Of a stretch of DNA of 64,000 nucleotides, positions 42,531-53,790 are shown one piece after another. The stretch spans positions 51,196,477-51,260,476 of the forward strand of contig OU964918.1 in NCBI GenBank assembly GCA_918807975.1, read 5' to 3'. Source of the stretch: Aplidium turbinatum. Its lineage: Eukaryota > Chordata > Ascidiacea > Aplousobranchia > Polyclinidae. A program made the position numbers and the translations under genes. The notes beneath the pieces are model-generated. The model made no database searches, was not told where the DNA came from, and saw nothing but the letters and a program-made list of their open reading frames with translations. Within the stretch, counting starts at the first letter, position 1. Every line of letters starts with the position of its first letter.

Positions 42531-42818
42531 ATTTAGAGGTACCCTCTGTGACTGTGATTTGTTTTCAATCGCCAGAATCTCCATAAAGCAGTCCATGCGG
42601 AACGAGAATGTGACGTCATCACAAGCAATCCATACGTCAACTTGAAAACGAAGAAAGTTTTATTTAAACAAAAACCAAAAAAATATATTAAAAATAAAGT
42701 TGTTTTGCTGTGCCAAGTTTGAAGTCAATGCATACAGCCATAGCTACGCTGTTAGCCTTCAAACATCGTTACGCACCACTGAGTTGCATATCTATATATA
42801 AGATATCTATGCTAAAAC

Positions 42819-44015
42819 AAGCACCAAAATTACTACCGTAATATATTCTCAACAATGAATCTAAATACTGAAGTCGGCCGTGACACTTTTCCTTGGTTTC
42901 AAAAACATTTTCTTATGTAATCATGACAATGGTGATCATGACTCCTACCATAGACCACAAGGAGTGAAATTTCAATAGCCTACTTCACACTTTCACTACA
43001 CCTGCATTTCACAAAATGTTTTGTGTTGATTTTCGAAAGCGTATGGGATCAGCAGATATATCCATGTTTTTAAGTTTTTACAAAATTAAGTATTTCTACC
43101 AATTTATTTAGGCTTTGAACCGGCAATTGGTGCAACTTTGTTTCAAAGTTTTTCTTGTCCTAGAAATTTTATTTACAACGTATTTAGGGCTATCTGCAAT
43201 GCTGACATTAGATACGCTTGTTAGATATAATTTAAGAAATTGATTTCAAGAGAGCAATAACTTAATCACTAAAACGATAAAAATAAATTCAAGATCTGAT
43301 AAGGCAACATTAAAAGTTTTGCCAAACAATACTCGTTTTTGGCAAAGTTTTAAAATCTCAGGTCTGGTTCATTTCTATTTGCCAAGTCTTCTTTTAGGAA
43401 AAGATTTTTCTTTCGCTTTTATTCGTATTTAACAACTGCTTTATTTAAAAAGAGAAAGAATGAATTGCTTGTTAAATAGGGATGGTCGATTCCTTTGAGG
43501 CATTGTGGGCGGGATGAAGAGGCCAGCCTAATTGCCAAAACACCGATGTCTACCGTTGCTATTTTTGCACTTGCTGTCGATAAACTTTTTACCTGCTTTA
43601 ATTATTTTTCAATTGAAAGAGTTAGAAATTAAAGCAGCTATGTTCAAGCCACATGCGTGAGTCAGCACGACGAGAATTACTGCTTGTGTTTGAGAAACAG
43701 CTTAACAATAACACGTTTAAACAAATTACACTTAGAAAAAATTTAAATAAAACCCTAAACAAATGCTTTGTGATGTCCAAAGCAACAACGTTATATAACA
43801 CTAAACGAGATACATTAAATAGCAATGCGTAATGTATTACTGAGGTAGCTTATGCAACATTAGTATTTTGTGGCTCCGTGTTTAAGCCCACCTGCTGCTG
43901 CAGCTCAGCATCACCGAAAGTATCAGAATTTATTTTTTCAAAGTTGGTTTGGGATAAAGACAATTACACTTGCAAATGGTATATAAAGTGTAATCTGCAC
44001 GTTCGTAAAATTATA
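42819..44015. other. Intergenic DNA, nothing recognised
   Basis: AT-rich DNA with no clear repeat or gene. Confidence 0.4.
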
Positions 44016-44319
44016 CACTGATCAACAAATTTTAACTGAACTTTTCAATCAGAGATGCAAGTAAACTTTACTAGATGAATTTTCGGCGCTGATTCCGAAT
44101 TTGGACTAATTTTTTCTCTGGCGCATCAGGTTATGAAAATATTGGTATTTTAATATGTTAGGTATTTATACGTATTTAGTTGTATAAAAACACGTTTCTA
44201 AATTGCAACAATTTTGCGTGTTGTTAATGTCTTTTTCAACTTCGTAAAAATGAAAAAGACATTAACAACACGCAAAATTAACATCAACACTCGAAAACAA
44301 ATTATGAAATGCTATATAT

Positions 44320-44762
44320 CAGGGCTACTCAACCGGCGGACCGCGGTCCAAATCCGGACCTTCTGGGTGTTGAAGGTAGACCTCGGGCTTTCGGAATAAT
44401 AACTTCATTGCCACATTTTAGGGCCTCTTAAAACAGATTTCCATTAAGGAAAAGCAATTTTTTGTGATTATTAAAAGAGCTAGGGGCTTCGCCCCCAGAC
44501 CCCCCAACGCTTTGCCGTCTTCTCTGATGTGCGATCCACACAGCTACACTACAAAGAAACACAATACAATTTTTCCTTTTTTATTTCTTTGTTTGTGTCA
44601 GACAAAAATCCAAGTCGTGTTACATACTACCTGAAAAGTGTTTCGGTGCTCGTAGGCTACTGGTTGTTTAATTTTTGTGGTTGCATGTGAAATATTCATC
44701 GGACCGCAAAAATATTCGACTTGTCAAAATGGACCTTTGCTAAAATTAGTTGAGTAGCCCTG
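44320..44762. mobile_element. hAT-type MITE, CAGGGCTACTCAAC family
   Basis: Perfect inverted ends CAGGGCTACTCAAC are flanked by CTATATAT (44312-44319) and TTATATAT (44763-44770), 7 of 8 identical. The 443-bp body has CGGACCGCGGTCC near the left end and no coding frame. Confidence 0.88.
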
Positions 44763-44869
44763 TTATATATGGACTACATTACTTTACAATGCAGAAACAT
44801 GCACACTATCATCACAAATGGTTAAACAACTTTAGGCTTTTAAAATGTGGATTTATAGAAGAATGCTTA

Positions 44870-45215
44870 AAATTTCATGAAAGGATAAAATCACAAACAA
44901 AGAGGTACTATCTACAATACAAACCAACATGGAAATTCTACAAACAATTAAAACAAGAAAACTGAAATATTTTGGCCACATGATTCGCAATAATTCTATT
45001 CAAAGACAACTACTGGAAGGAAAAATGAACGGCAAACGAAATAGGGGCAGACCACCAAGAATTTGGACTAATGATATTGAAGACTGGTCAGAACTTAATT
45101 ACAAAACTGCAATAGAAAAATCTCACAACAAACTTGGCGCCTCATTGCCTCCAACCCTCGACGAGAGGAAGGAACTTAATGATGATGATGAAAATGCAAC
45201 TAGTAATCACAATGC
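44870..45215 (+). mobile_element. LINE 3' end (reverse transcriptase C-terminal region)
   Basis: The open frame 44929-45222 reads IKTRKLKYFGHMIRNNSIQR, then GKRNRGRPPRIWTNDIEDW, the usual end of a non-LTR retrotransposon polyprotein, with a C-terminal ASLPPTLDERKELNDDDE. It differs from the LINE tails at 4905 and 9080. Confidence 0.8.
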
Positions 45216-45437
45216 ATTGTGAAATCCGCCTTGTACATGCTTTAGGTCAAAATTGTCACTATTATGTCAAATTGCGTCGCATTTGCGTCGCTATAGATGA
45301 AATTTAAACAACCAAAATTCCAATATCTCAAAAATCTGGTGTGCTGGGGAAAAATAAAGATTTTTCGAAATCAGCGCCAAAAACCCTTCAAAAATCGTCT
45401 AATCGGGTGTCTGATTAAACCTTGCTGTTGATCAGTG

Positions 45438-46005
45438 TTATTTCTCTAAACAAAAAAATGTTTGTAAAAATTATTGTTGCCATTAAAAGACTCCTTCAAC
45501 TCACTTTGCCTGCACAACTTTGTAACTTAATCATGCAAACTCTTCAGCATATACAGTAACTCTAAAAGTGGATAAAATTCTTTCGATATTTTGATTACTT
45601 TTTGTCATATTACACGTAGATAAACTAACATTCACAAATATCCATACGACCTGCGAAAAACATTGAAATTATATGTACTATTTGGATGACTACTGTGATT
45701 AAACGTTTCCAAGTTACTCCTCTAGTTTCATTGCAATGATTTAGCATCGCAATGATGTGAATAGTATCTATTGTTTGAAATATTAAACGTATCGTGCAAA
45801 TTAAATTTAAAACTATTGTATAGGCCTAGAGTCCTCAAATGACGAAACAAAATTCACGATTGATCATGAACCATCAGCTTAGTTTATAAATTTTTGGCAC
45901 TGCTTTGTAATCAAATACACCAAACGCTTTAACCGGTTTACTCCAATGACACTGTAATTTAATTAGATCTTTCATTCAGTATACCATGTGAGGAAGCAAA
46001 CTTAC
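45438..46005. other. Intron or intergenic DNA, nothing recognised
   Basis: AT-rich DNA downstream of the candidate signal-peptide exon. Confidence 0.4.
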
Positions 46006-46081
46006 CTGAGTCGAAAATTTTTCGTGGTGTAGCAGTTCCCAACAGACTGAATGCAAAAAGAACGTGCGATGTACTAGCCAT
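46006..46081 (-). CDS. Candidate first exon with signal peptide (alternative start of receptor B or another gene)
   Basis: The minus-strand ATG at 46081 lies in a good start context (GGTCGCCATGG). It encodes 25 residues with a hydrophobic stretch VLFAFSLLGTATP, like a signal peptide, then ends in TCAG before GTAAGTTT, a strong donor in phase 1. That phase fits the TM1 exon of receptor B (27348) as well as the nearer exon at 32449-32488. Joining would need an 18.5-kb intron, so it may instead belong to an unseen minus-strand gene. Confidence 0.5.
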
Positions 46082-46152
46082 GGCGACCTCCCTTCGTTTA
46101 GAGTTGTAATTCACAAAATCAACGTGAACAAATAAAGCAAACGAACAACATC

Positions 46153-46168
46153 TGCACTATATAAATGC
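46153..46168 (-). promoter_or_regulatory. TATA-like box upstream of the signal-peptide exon
   Basis: The minus strand reads CATTTATATAGTGC about 75-85 bases before the ATG at 46081, a suitable position for a core promoter with a short leader. Confidence 0.45.
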
Positions 46169-46440
46169 CTGGGAAAATCACATCACGAGGTACCAGTGTA
46201 TCACTTCCTGATTAAATGTTGTTGTTTTAATGTTTCACACAAAATTTATTTTGTTTCTTTTTTCTAGTTTGACCTGACATCAGATTTAACTACATGGGAA
46301 ATTGTTATTGGGAACAAGACAGAGAGCAATGTTAGATATAAGCAACATTGTTGCAATACACCAACTTTGCTCACCAGCCAGACGTTACGTAGCCTAATTA
46401 TCACCAGCCAAATGGCACACTGATGACTTTAGATATTTCA

Positions 46441-46492
46441 CAATGTAGATTTTAACGACCTGTTTTAGCCTGGTCGTTAAAATCTACATTGT
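46441..46492. repeat. Hairpin, ACCTGTTTTAGCC family, short form
   Basis: CAATGTAGATTTTAACGACC and its complement meet around TGTTTTAGCC. The outer arm and the right flank match the larger hairpin at 28581-28735. Confidence 0.75.
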
Positions 46493-48244
46493 GAAGTAAG
46501 CAACGATCATGCTGCTAAAAGCGAAACTCAATCAATGGCATGACTTTAGATATCATGGGCACATGACAGTCATAGAGAGATTGCGGGATTTTTTTGTTGT
46601 GCCATTAACAGTTAATTATTTTCAGTTTTTTTTGCGGCGAAGACATTCGCACATTTACTTTAGCAATGAAAACAATCAATGAACAGAACATATGTATAAG
46701 AAATCAAACAAGACCTCAAGTTGTGAAAAAGGGAACGTTCTTCCTGGCTATCAACACAAGGCTGAATACTCACTAGTACAGTGAGCAATTGCGATTCGCT
46801 AACTATAACGGTGTAGCTTCTACGCTAGCCTCGAACCTCAAAATAACAAAGGACATGATCCTATACAATCAATTCCCCTGCAGACAAAACATAACTCAAT
46901 ACTTTTAATCATGATGTACGTCGCCAAGCATGCCATCATCCATAAGAAAATAGGCCTACCTCTGGATATTAGCAACACATACATATGGAACACAAAAGGG
47001 TCCATTATCCAAGTCCTGTGGGTGACCATGACAAAAACAAAAAACATAACATTCCTTTGTCATCTGACATTTCCCTTCCTTCTAAACTGCCTACTACGGT
47101 CAGAAGAAAGAAGAACCAGTCGAGACTATTTCTCAACCGCCCCTCTCAGCCGTCCTTGATGGTAGGGATGACTGATTGCAGCGATGGGTCTCACTAGCTC
47201 AGTACGGTTGTACTGTAGAACACCCTTGGCTGTTTAATCTTTGAAAAAGTTTAGACAGCCAAGGGTGTCATCTTTAGCTTGACGTTCTCACTCATCCAAA
47301 ACGGGCTGATCCCGAAAGAGTGACTGCAGCGAGAAATCTTTAGACGTCACTCTCCCTTGTCTCACATGCCTGTGCCCTCTCAACAAACGAGCACCAAGAA
47401 GACACCCACACACACACAAATCATCAAAAAATAAAAACTTTGGCCTACTAAACATGCTAGCTCTCAAGTTTGACTCCCACCTCCTAGTCTGCTTCAACAT
47501 CAGCAAGAGGAAAGTTGAGACAGGTAGGTAAGCTTGAGGCAGCCAATAACCTTTTTTATATACCAACATATTATCATCTACCGAGGTGAGTCTCTTCGGT
47601 CAGAGTAAGTCCCTCGCCTCCCTGGTAGGTATTTTCCATGTAAGTATGGTGTGCCTGCTGAGTGTTTGGGTGAGTGGACGGCTACCGGAGAGGATGTATT
47701 AATGATGAGTCAGGTAACAAATCCATTTTATATAGAGAAATGTAAACCTGCCAGGTTTAGTGGTATCCACCTTGAATTCTGAGCGTTGCACTAAGAGAAA
47801 TGTGGTAGACTTGATGAACTCAGGATGAACTGTTACTGTAACGCAAGTGTAACCTTTCCTGTAACACCAGAAAGCCATCCAACAACAGAAGATCAAAACT
47901 CTTTTTGCCAACCTTCTACTTCAGCAAAAAGAATTAGGAAAACAAGACAGTGGCAAAATCTGCATATTCAGAAATCTGCCAAATACTCAATAAATTTTGA
48001 CTTGACAAATCAAGAAAAAGAAGCTTTGACACATCCAAGGCCAGGAGAAAGACATTAAAAGCACTTAAGAAAAAAGTACAAACCCAAGCAGAGGCAAAAA
48101 AAGGCTCTAATTATGATAAAGGCGGCTTTAAGGTGTTGAAAATGTTTATTGTTGTTTTTCGTAAAATGTGATTTTTGACCAAGTATCAAAATTTAATCCC
48201 AAATATCTCTTTCACTTATTTGCCAATCGCTTTCAAATTTTTAA
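46493..48244. other. Intergenic DNA with one strong stem-loop
   Basis: At 47220-47268 a perfect 14-bp stem (ACACCCTTGGCTGT) encloses a 21-base loop. Open frames at 46838-47569 and 47825-48058 show no recognisable domain. Confidence 0.4.
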
Positions 48245-48325
48245 CACTATCAGACAGTGAGATGTTCTACTGGTGCAAATTAAGCTAAACTATCACAAGA
48301 TGTATACAGTGACAATCTGCTTTTA

Positions 48326-48372
48326 TTCCGACGTTTCGTCAATCAGACACGACTGACTTCTTCATGGGGCTA
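48326..48372 (-). ncRNA. Degenerate hammerhead-like motif, left end of Penelope element
   Basis: The minus strand has stem II GTCAGTC/GATTGAC, GAAA and ACGTC, but CCATGAA stands in place of CTGATGA. It mirrors the right-end copy. Confidence 0.5.
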
Positions 48373-48434
48373 GACCAGGTAGTGACTACCTGTAAAAAGG
48401 ATACAGAGGAGTAAATGACGCAGCTGGTGTTGCA

Positions 48435-51028
48435 ATGGCCAGATCAAAGATTACTCAAATTCTGAATACGGCAAGACCCCCACCACCTAACCTTCTTCCA
48501 GAAGAAATGACAGCTTTAAAAGAACTGAAATCTGACAGCTCTATCAAAATAATGAAAGCCGATAAAGGGAACGCAACGGTAATTATGGACAGTTCTGAGT
48601 ATCATAACAAACTCTCTGAACTTTTAAATGACAATACTATATATTACATTTTAAGACGTAGACCTAATCCTATTGCATCTATTGAAAAATCAGTAAACAA
48701 ATTAGTTTGGCGATTTGCAACTCAACGAAAAATCACCATGGCAGTTTATCATCGTCTGAAGTGTAATAAGAGTGTAACTCCGAAAATCTATGGATTGCCC
48801 AAAATTCATAAAAACCACACCCCTCTTCGACCTATCGTTTCCTTCATCGGTTCGCCTACTTATAATTTATCGAAATTTTTAATTGATATTTTATCGCCAT
48901 TGTTGAACCAAAAATACACTGTAAAAAATTCATCTGAGTTTGTACAATTAATCAAAAACACCTCTGTTGATTGCAATAATTGCTTTGTTTCTTTTGACGT
49001 TGTGAGCTTATTTACTTACGTTCCTCTCAAAGAATGTTTGCAGATTATCCCTCAATTACTTTCGCAAGATAAGTCTTTACACCAGGGACGGGCAACATAC
49101 GGCCCGCGGGCCGCATCCGGCCCGCGACGGGATTTTGAGCGGCCCGCAGACAGTTCCCTCTCTTTACATGATAATGTGGCCCGCGGCCACACTCTGCCGC
49201 AATCACCCACTACTTGCTTACTACGTCAAATAATACTGACTGTTAGTTATTCTTTAGTTGTTTGTGTTCTTTGACTCTTTGTTTTCGGTTTTTAGTCAAG
49301 TGACAAGCATATTATGTTACGTCATAAACGGGCCCTCCATCCTTTTTTTTTGTCTCTTGTAAGAATCTCATTCGGTCTCAAACCTCGCCTCAAGCCGGAA
49401 AAATAAATCAAAGTGAAATTTGGCTAAGTAGTGTAATAATTAAACGGGGAACGTATGCAAACAATAATGACTGTTAGCTATTTTTCAGTTCTTTGTGTTT
49501 TTAGATTCTTTGTTTTCAGTTAAAAGTAGATTATGAATTTACAATAAATATTTTCCTATGGATTTTGCCAAGAAACGTAAGCAGTAGGCCTTATGTTTGC
49601 TTTGCAGTGAAAGTGTTACCGAAATCGACCACAGATGTCTCACTAACTTCAGCAGCTATTGAAGAACATTACGCTAATTGTTGATATATTCATTAAATAC
49701 TGTTTTTGATCTCTATGCTTTAAACTTCAAGTTTACATTACATACGATTTATTTCTTGTCTAAGTAGATAAATACGCGATTAAAGTAGCAATTCGTGAAT
49801 CCGGCCCGCCAAGTACTTCATTTTCCCATATCTGGCCCGCCGACTGGAGAAGTTGCCCGCCCCTGCTTTACACGAACGCACTAAACTTTCTATCAATGAC
49901 GTCACAGAAGCTTTGAAATTGTGTTTTGAGTCTACTGTATTTTGTTATAATAACGTTCTTTATCGTCAAATTTATGGTACGCCGATGGGTTCTTGCATTT
50001 CCCCGGTCGTGGCTAACATTTTCATGGAATACATTGAGCGCACTGCCATCACTTCATTCCATACACCACCGCAACTTTGGGTGAGATATGTAGATGACAC
50101 TTTTTGCATTATAAAAAAGTCTGCGGTCAACCAATTTCATCAACATTTGAATAGCATATCTTCTTCAATTCAATTCACAACAGAACATGAAAAAAACAAC
50201 TCCATATCATTTTTAGACCTCTCAGTTATTCGTCACAATGCCACAAACACGTTGACCACTACAATTTTCAAAAAACCCACACACACTGACAGATATTTAA
50301 ATTTTAATTCACACCATCCCAAACATCAAAAACTTACTGTAGCTAAAACTTTGTATGACCGCATTGACACACATGTCGCAGATCCGTATGAACGTTCACG
50401 GCAGAACAAAGCATTACACAATACTTTGCGCCTCAATGGATTTCCAAGAAAGCATGCTTGCCAACGACAACCTAAAAGTTTAGTACCCCCATCTACCCAG
50501 TATAAGTCTTTTGTTTCTTTACCTTATGTTAAGGGAGTTTCTGAAAAAATTCGGCGCATCTTAAATGAAATTGGTGTAAAAGTCGCTTTGAAACCTTTCT
50601 TAACAATAAGTAAATTTTTGCCGTCTTTAAAAGACCCCTTGAAACAAAGCGAAATCTCAGGTTTAGTGTACCAAGTTTCTTGTGATGATTGCAATTTAAT
50701 TTATGTTGGCCAAACAAAACGAGATCTCAAATTTCGCATTAATGAACACAAAAGAGCTTTCAAATATCAACGCACTGAACATTCTGCTCCTTGCATGCAT
50801 GCCATAACTTCAGATCATGAAATAACTTGGAGCAATTCTAAAATTCTAAAAGTTGAAAGTGATTATAAAAAGCGAATGTTTTCTGAAAGTTGGTTCATCA
50901 ATCAAAAGCCTCATGTAATGAATCGCAATGATGGCATCTCTTTTCCCGCTATCTACAAAACTATTGTAAGTGCTTATTTGACGTTTTGTTTAAATTGGTT
51001 TCATGCTGATTGTAAAACTGTGCAGTAG
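48435..51028 (+). CDS. Penelope-type reverse transcriptase with GIY-YIG endonuclease, split by a hAT insertion
   Basis: It copies the element RNA into DNA, and the endonuclease nicks the target. Before the insertion (48435-49082) come ADKGNATVIMD, the PLE signature YGLPKIHKNHTPLRPIVS, and RT motif A FVSFDVVSLFTYVPL. After it (49866-51028) come motif B YGTPMGSCISPVVANIFME, motif C VRYVDDTFCI, KPTHTDRYLNFNSHHPKHQK, and a C-terminal GIY-YIG domain (LVYQVSCDDCNLIYVGQTKR, then RINEHKRAF). The frame resumes in register after the insertion, counting the duplicated octamer. The visible protein is about 600 residues, shorter at the N-terminus than typical Penelope proteins of some 750-850. The reported open frame ends (49274, and the start at 49853) are artefacts of reading into the insertion. 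Confidence 0.88.
49083..49865. mobile_element. hAT-type MITE, CAGGGACGGGCAAC family, inside the RT gene
   Basis: Ends CAGGGACGGGCAAC and GTTGCCCGCCCCTG are inverted. The target duplication CTTTACAC is perfect (49075-49082, 49866-49873). GGCCCGCG-rich subterminal regions are like the 6457-6674 element. It has no transposase. It lies between RT motifs A and B. Confidence 0.92.
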
Positions 51029-51257
51029 TGCGTACAAAACTCGATTCATGACTCATGCCGTTCACTCTCCTATCTTGTTGTTATTTAAGTTTCTTGTTGA
51101 TCGTTAACAATTAAGTCCCTCCTTTTTTCTAACTTATTTCAAACTTTGCGCGCGATAAGTTTTTGTCCTGAAGTTGAATTTTCATTTTGCATGTTTAGTT
51201 GTTTTCAGCAATATGTCCTGTGTTTTGCCATGCTAGACAGGTAGTCACTACCTGGTC

Positions 51258-51305
51258 TAGCCCCATGAAAAAGTCAGTCGTGTCTGATTGACGAAACGTC
51301 GGAAT
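51258..51305 (+). ncRNA. Degenerate hammerhead-like motif, right end of Penelope element
   Basis: Stem II GTCAGTC (51273-51279) pairs with GATTGAC (51286-51292), and GAAA (51293-51296) precedes the self-complementary ACGT and C. CCATGAA replaces the CTGATGA core, so self-cleavage is doubtful. Confidence 0.5.
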
Positions 51306-51431
51306 AAAAGCAGATTGTCACTGTATACGTCTTGTGATAGTTTAGCTTAATTTGCACCAGTAGAACATCTCATATCATTTAATTTAATGTCTGGTGAACA
51401 GCCTCATTCAATTGTCAGCACTATCAGACAG

Positions 51432-52865
51432 AGTAAACATGCAAAGCCTCTGGTCAAAGAATTTTGGAAATTTTGTCCATGATGCTGTCGGTACCCATTT
51501 GTTTCATGTCTGAGGATCAAAAATTTTTGAAAAAATGCAATAATTCGAATACCTTTTTATTTTCTCAAAATATCTTCATTTCCTTCTATAGAGCTTCAGT
51601 CTTGATACTTATAAACATTCTGTTCAAATTTGATTCAAATCCAGTAAGTGGTATTAAAAATATTTGTGTTTAAAATTTGTGTATTTTTCACCACTTGGTG
51701 GCGGTTTGGGAAAAAAACGGCCACATTTTCAAAATTTTTTTTGCTTTTTTTAAATTATTTCATCTTCAAGCATCATTTTAAAAACAAGAAATGGGTTGTA
51801 TGTTGAGAAATCCACATTTTAGTTTGTGCAATAATGATGCAGTAACCCTCCTATTGTCCACTTCAAAACAGAGTCAGCAATCCCGTTGTTCTAGATATCC
51901 CTGGGTAAGGTGCAGTTAACGTTCCTGCTTTCGAATTACACTTCTGTATACAGCAACAACTAATTAGGAGAGTTTTTTTTTCATTAGGTTTTTTAGCTTT
52001 TCAGGCATGTTTACTTACAGTAATAACTTCCTTTTTTACTGCATAGTAACGACGTGTGCAAAATATCTTGCATGAGCAATACCTTGGACTGCATGGCCTA
52101 CACATGACATACATTTGGCAAGTCTGAGCTGTCCCACGCACTGACAAAAATCTGCATATGCTTTTTTGCATGACATGATGAAAGTTTTGATAAATAGCCC
52201 GTCTTTATGCAGGTTGCCAGTTCATTATATCCATGTGCTGTCAAGCTACTCGGTTGCACGAGTTGGGAAAAGGAAGGCTTGTAATAATATGATCCCACCT
52301 TTCACTCTGCGTCCACTGCGCAACATATAGTAGCCTACAGTGCAAATACCGAAGCAACGGCACACAACAGCAAAGGAACCACGTTTTTTTTAACGTCGCG
52401 CAGATGTTTTCACGTCTCTTCCACGCAACTAAAGAGGTAATTTAGATCTCCTTCAGACCTTTGCTCAAGCTTCTATTTCACTGTATCTAGTAGAGTGCAC
52501 TTAAAATAATTTAAATAGATTTTTTAACTGAACTATCTTGAAATAAGGTTTTTCGTGCATTAAAAAAAAGTTTAAAATGTTAAAAGAAAGTATGTTAATC
52601 ATGCTTACGCAGCTTTAACCTTATTTTTTTCACGGGACGTAGAAGTTCGTGTTTGAATAAGATCTGAATTGTCACAGTCGCCACAGGCCCGTATCTTAGT
52701 AAAAAGTTTTTGTCTTTTTCAATTTCTGTTCAAATTGTGTTTTCTTAACTGCTTTTCGGTTCAAATGTAGCTTTGAAGCTCATTTTTGCAAAACAGCGCC
52801 GATAAACGAAAGCTTCTTTTAGTAATTTTTAGCCGCTTGTTGGAAGCAAGGAGTTCGATTGTTAC
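51432..52865. other. Intergenic DNA, nothing recognised
   Basis: AT-rich DNA to the right of the Penelope element. It may be the other half of an older repeat into which that element jumped. Confidence 0.35.
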
Positions 52866-53790
52866 AGGGGTCGGCATTCCCTGGCATTGTAGCACGCGAA
52901 ATGATTTTTCATTGCACGCCAAATGATTTGATGCGCACATTATATCATCTTAAGAAAGTGCAACCATTGCATCATTACCGTTATCATTGCATCACCAACA
53001 TTATTATTTTTTCACCAACACTAGCGCTAACTAAATGGTTGCACACATTTCTAGTTTGATCTGTAGTGTTCGTTTTTTTCAGCAGGGCTAGGGTATATTT
53101 ACAGAATTTAACTTATGAAATTAGGTTTAATGGCGTATCCCAAGAGACGTAAATTAGATGTCAGATCATTTCAAGAATCTTGGACGACAGATTTTGGATT
53201 CGTTTCTCGAGAAGACTGAGCCGAGTGTGGATTGTATTATCAAAACGTCTTTTGCCAAACATCAAGCATAAAACGACATTTTGAAACGAAGCACAAGAAA
53301 TCCTTCAAGGACGATGCAGAGAATCGAATCGCAGAGGTCATTGCTAAACATGGAAAACCATTTAGTGATGGGGAGTTTGTAAAAAAGCCTTTCTCAGTTG
53401 TACTGACGTGTTGTTTGATCATTTACCAAACAAAATGTTTGGTTTCAACAACCACGTGTGTACATTTCTACTGCAGGTCTTATGTACTTGGTATGACGAA
53501 AAGAACAAGCTTACAGTTCACGAACGGTATCTTTCCTGGTCAGTCTGTTATAATCCTATGTTTGCCAGACAATTTTTGAGTTTAATTAGAAAACCTTATG
53601 TCTCCTAAAATTCAATGTCACTCCTCATAATTTCTGCTACAGTGACAAATTTCCTAATTTTTAACGCTTGTACGAAAGAGAACTGAAGACTAAGCCTCCC
53701 ACTAAAAACTTGTAGTTATACGATTGGGTTATCACATACAAATCGTGTTGTGACACGCCACTGTAACAACACGCCACGATGTGCTCCTAT
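52866..53790 (+). mobile_element. Decayed hAT element with BED-finger remnant
   Basis: The left end is CAGGGGTCGGCATTCCCTGG, typical of hAT. At about 53155-53400 the plus strand reads SFQESWTTDFGFVSREDxAEC, then SSIKRHFETKHKKSFKD and IAKHGKPFSDGEFVKK, the N-terminus of a ZBED-like hAT transposase with H-x4-H finger residues. One in-frame stop precedes the finger. The rest of the gene is lost. The right boundary is approximate. Confidence 0.75.

Larger units (their letters stand above)
39611..42818. mobile_element. Foldback-like element: inverted minisatellite arms
   Basis: Outer inverted repeats CATAGATATCTTA and ATATGCAACTCAG sit at 39611-39648 and 42783-42818. Inside, one arm (about 40550-41530, plus) is a tandem array of CAGGCATTGTCGAACATTTT-like units, and the other (about 41640-42530) is the same array inverted. 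Larger periods of about 130-175 bp recur, marked by GTTGACAGGTTTGTTAGGCA. The centre (41531-41640) is unique. A separate insertion interrupts the left arm at about 41010-41372. Long inverted arms of short tandem repeats around a loop are the hallmark of foldback elements; that assignment is inference. Confidence 0.65.
44016..45437. mobile_element. Possible DNA transposon with CACTGATCAACA ends, holding nested insertions
   Basis: The inverted 12-mers CACTGATCAACA lie at 44016-44027 and 45426-45437. Flanks TTATA / TTATT hint at a short target duplication. A 35-bp inverted pair near 44208-44275 (TTTTGCGTGTTGTTAATGTC) forms a hairpin. The interior holds a hAT MITE (44320-44762) and a LINE 3' end (about 44870-45215). 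No transposase was seen; the outer element may be a coincidence of ends. Confidence 0.4.
48258..51418 (+). mobile_element. Penelope-like retroelement with inverted ends and a nested hAT
   Basis: It is flanked by a 13-bp duplication CACTATCAGACAG (48245-48257, 51419-51431). About 135 bp at the left (48258-48393) returns inverted at the right (51237-51372), followed by a 46-bp extra tail. Inverted terminal repeats are known for Penelope-like elements. Both copies carry a hammerhead-like block. The RT/endonuclease gene lies between, interrupted by a hAT element at 49083-49865. The two end copies differ at only a few positions, so the insertion is fairly young. Confidence 0.9.

Noticed and set aside
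48258-51418. Consideration as an LTR or virus-type element because of its terminal repeats
   Set aside because: RT motifs, the GIY-YIG domain, inverted ends and hammerhead-like blocks mark a Penelope-like element; no gag, protease, integrase or envelope parts are present.
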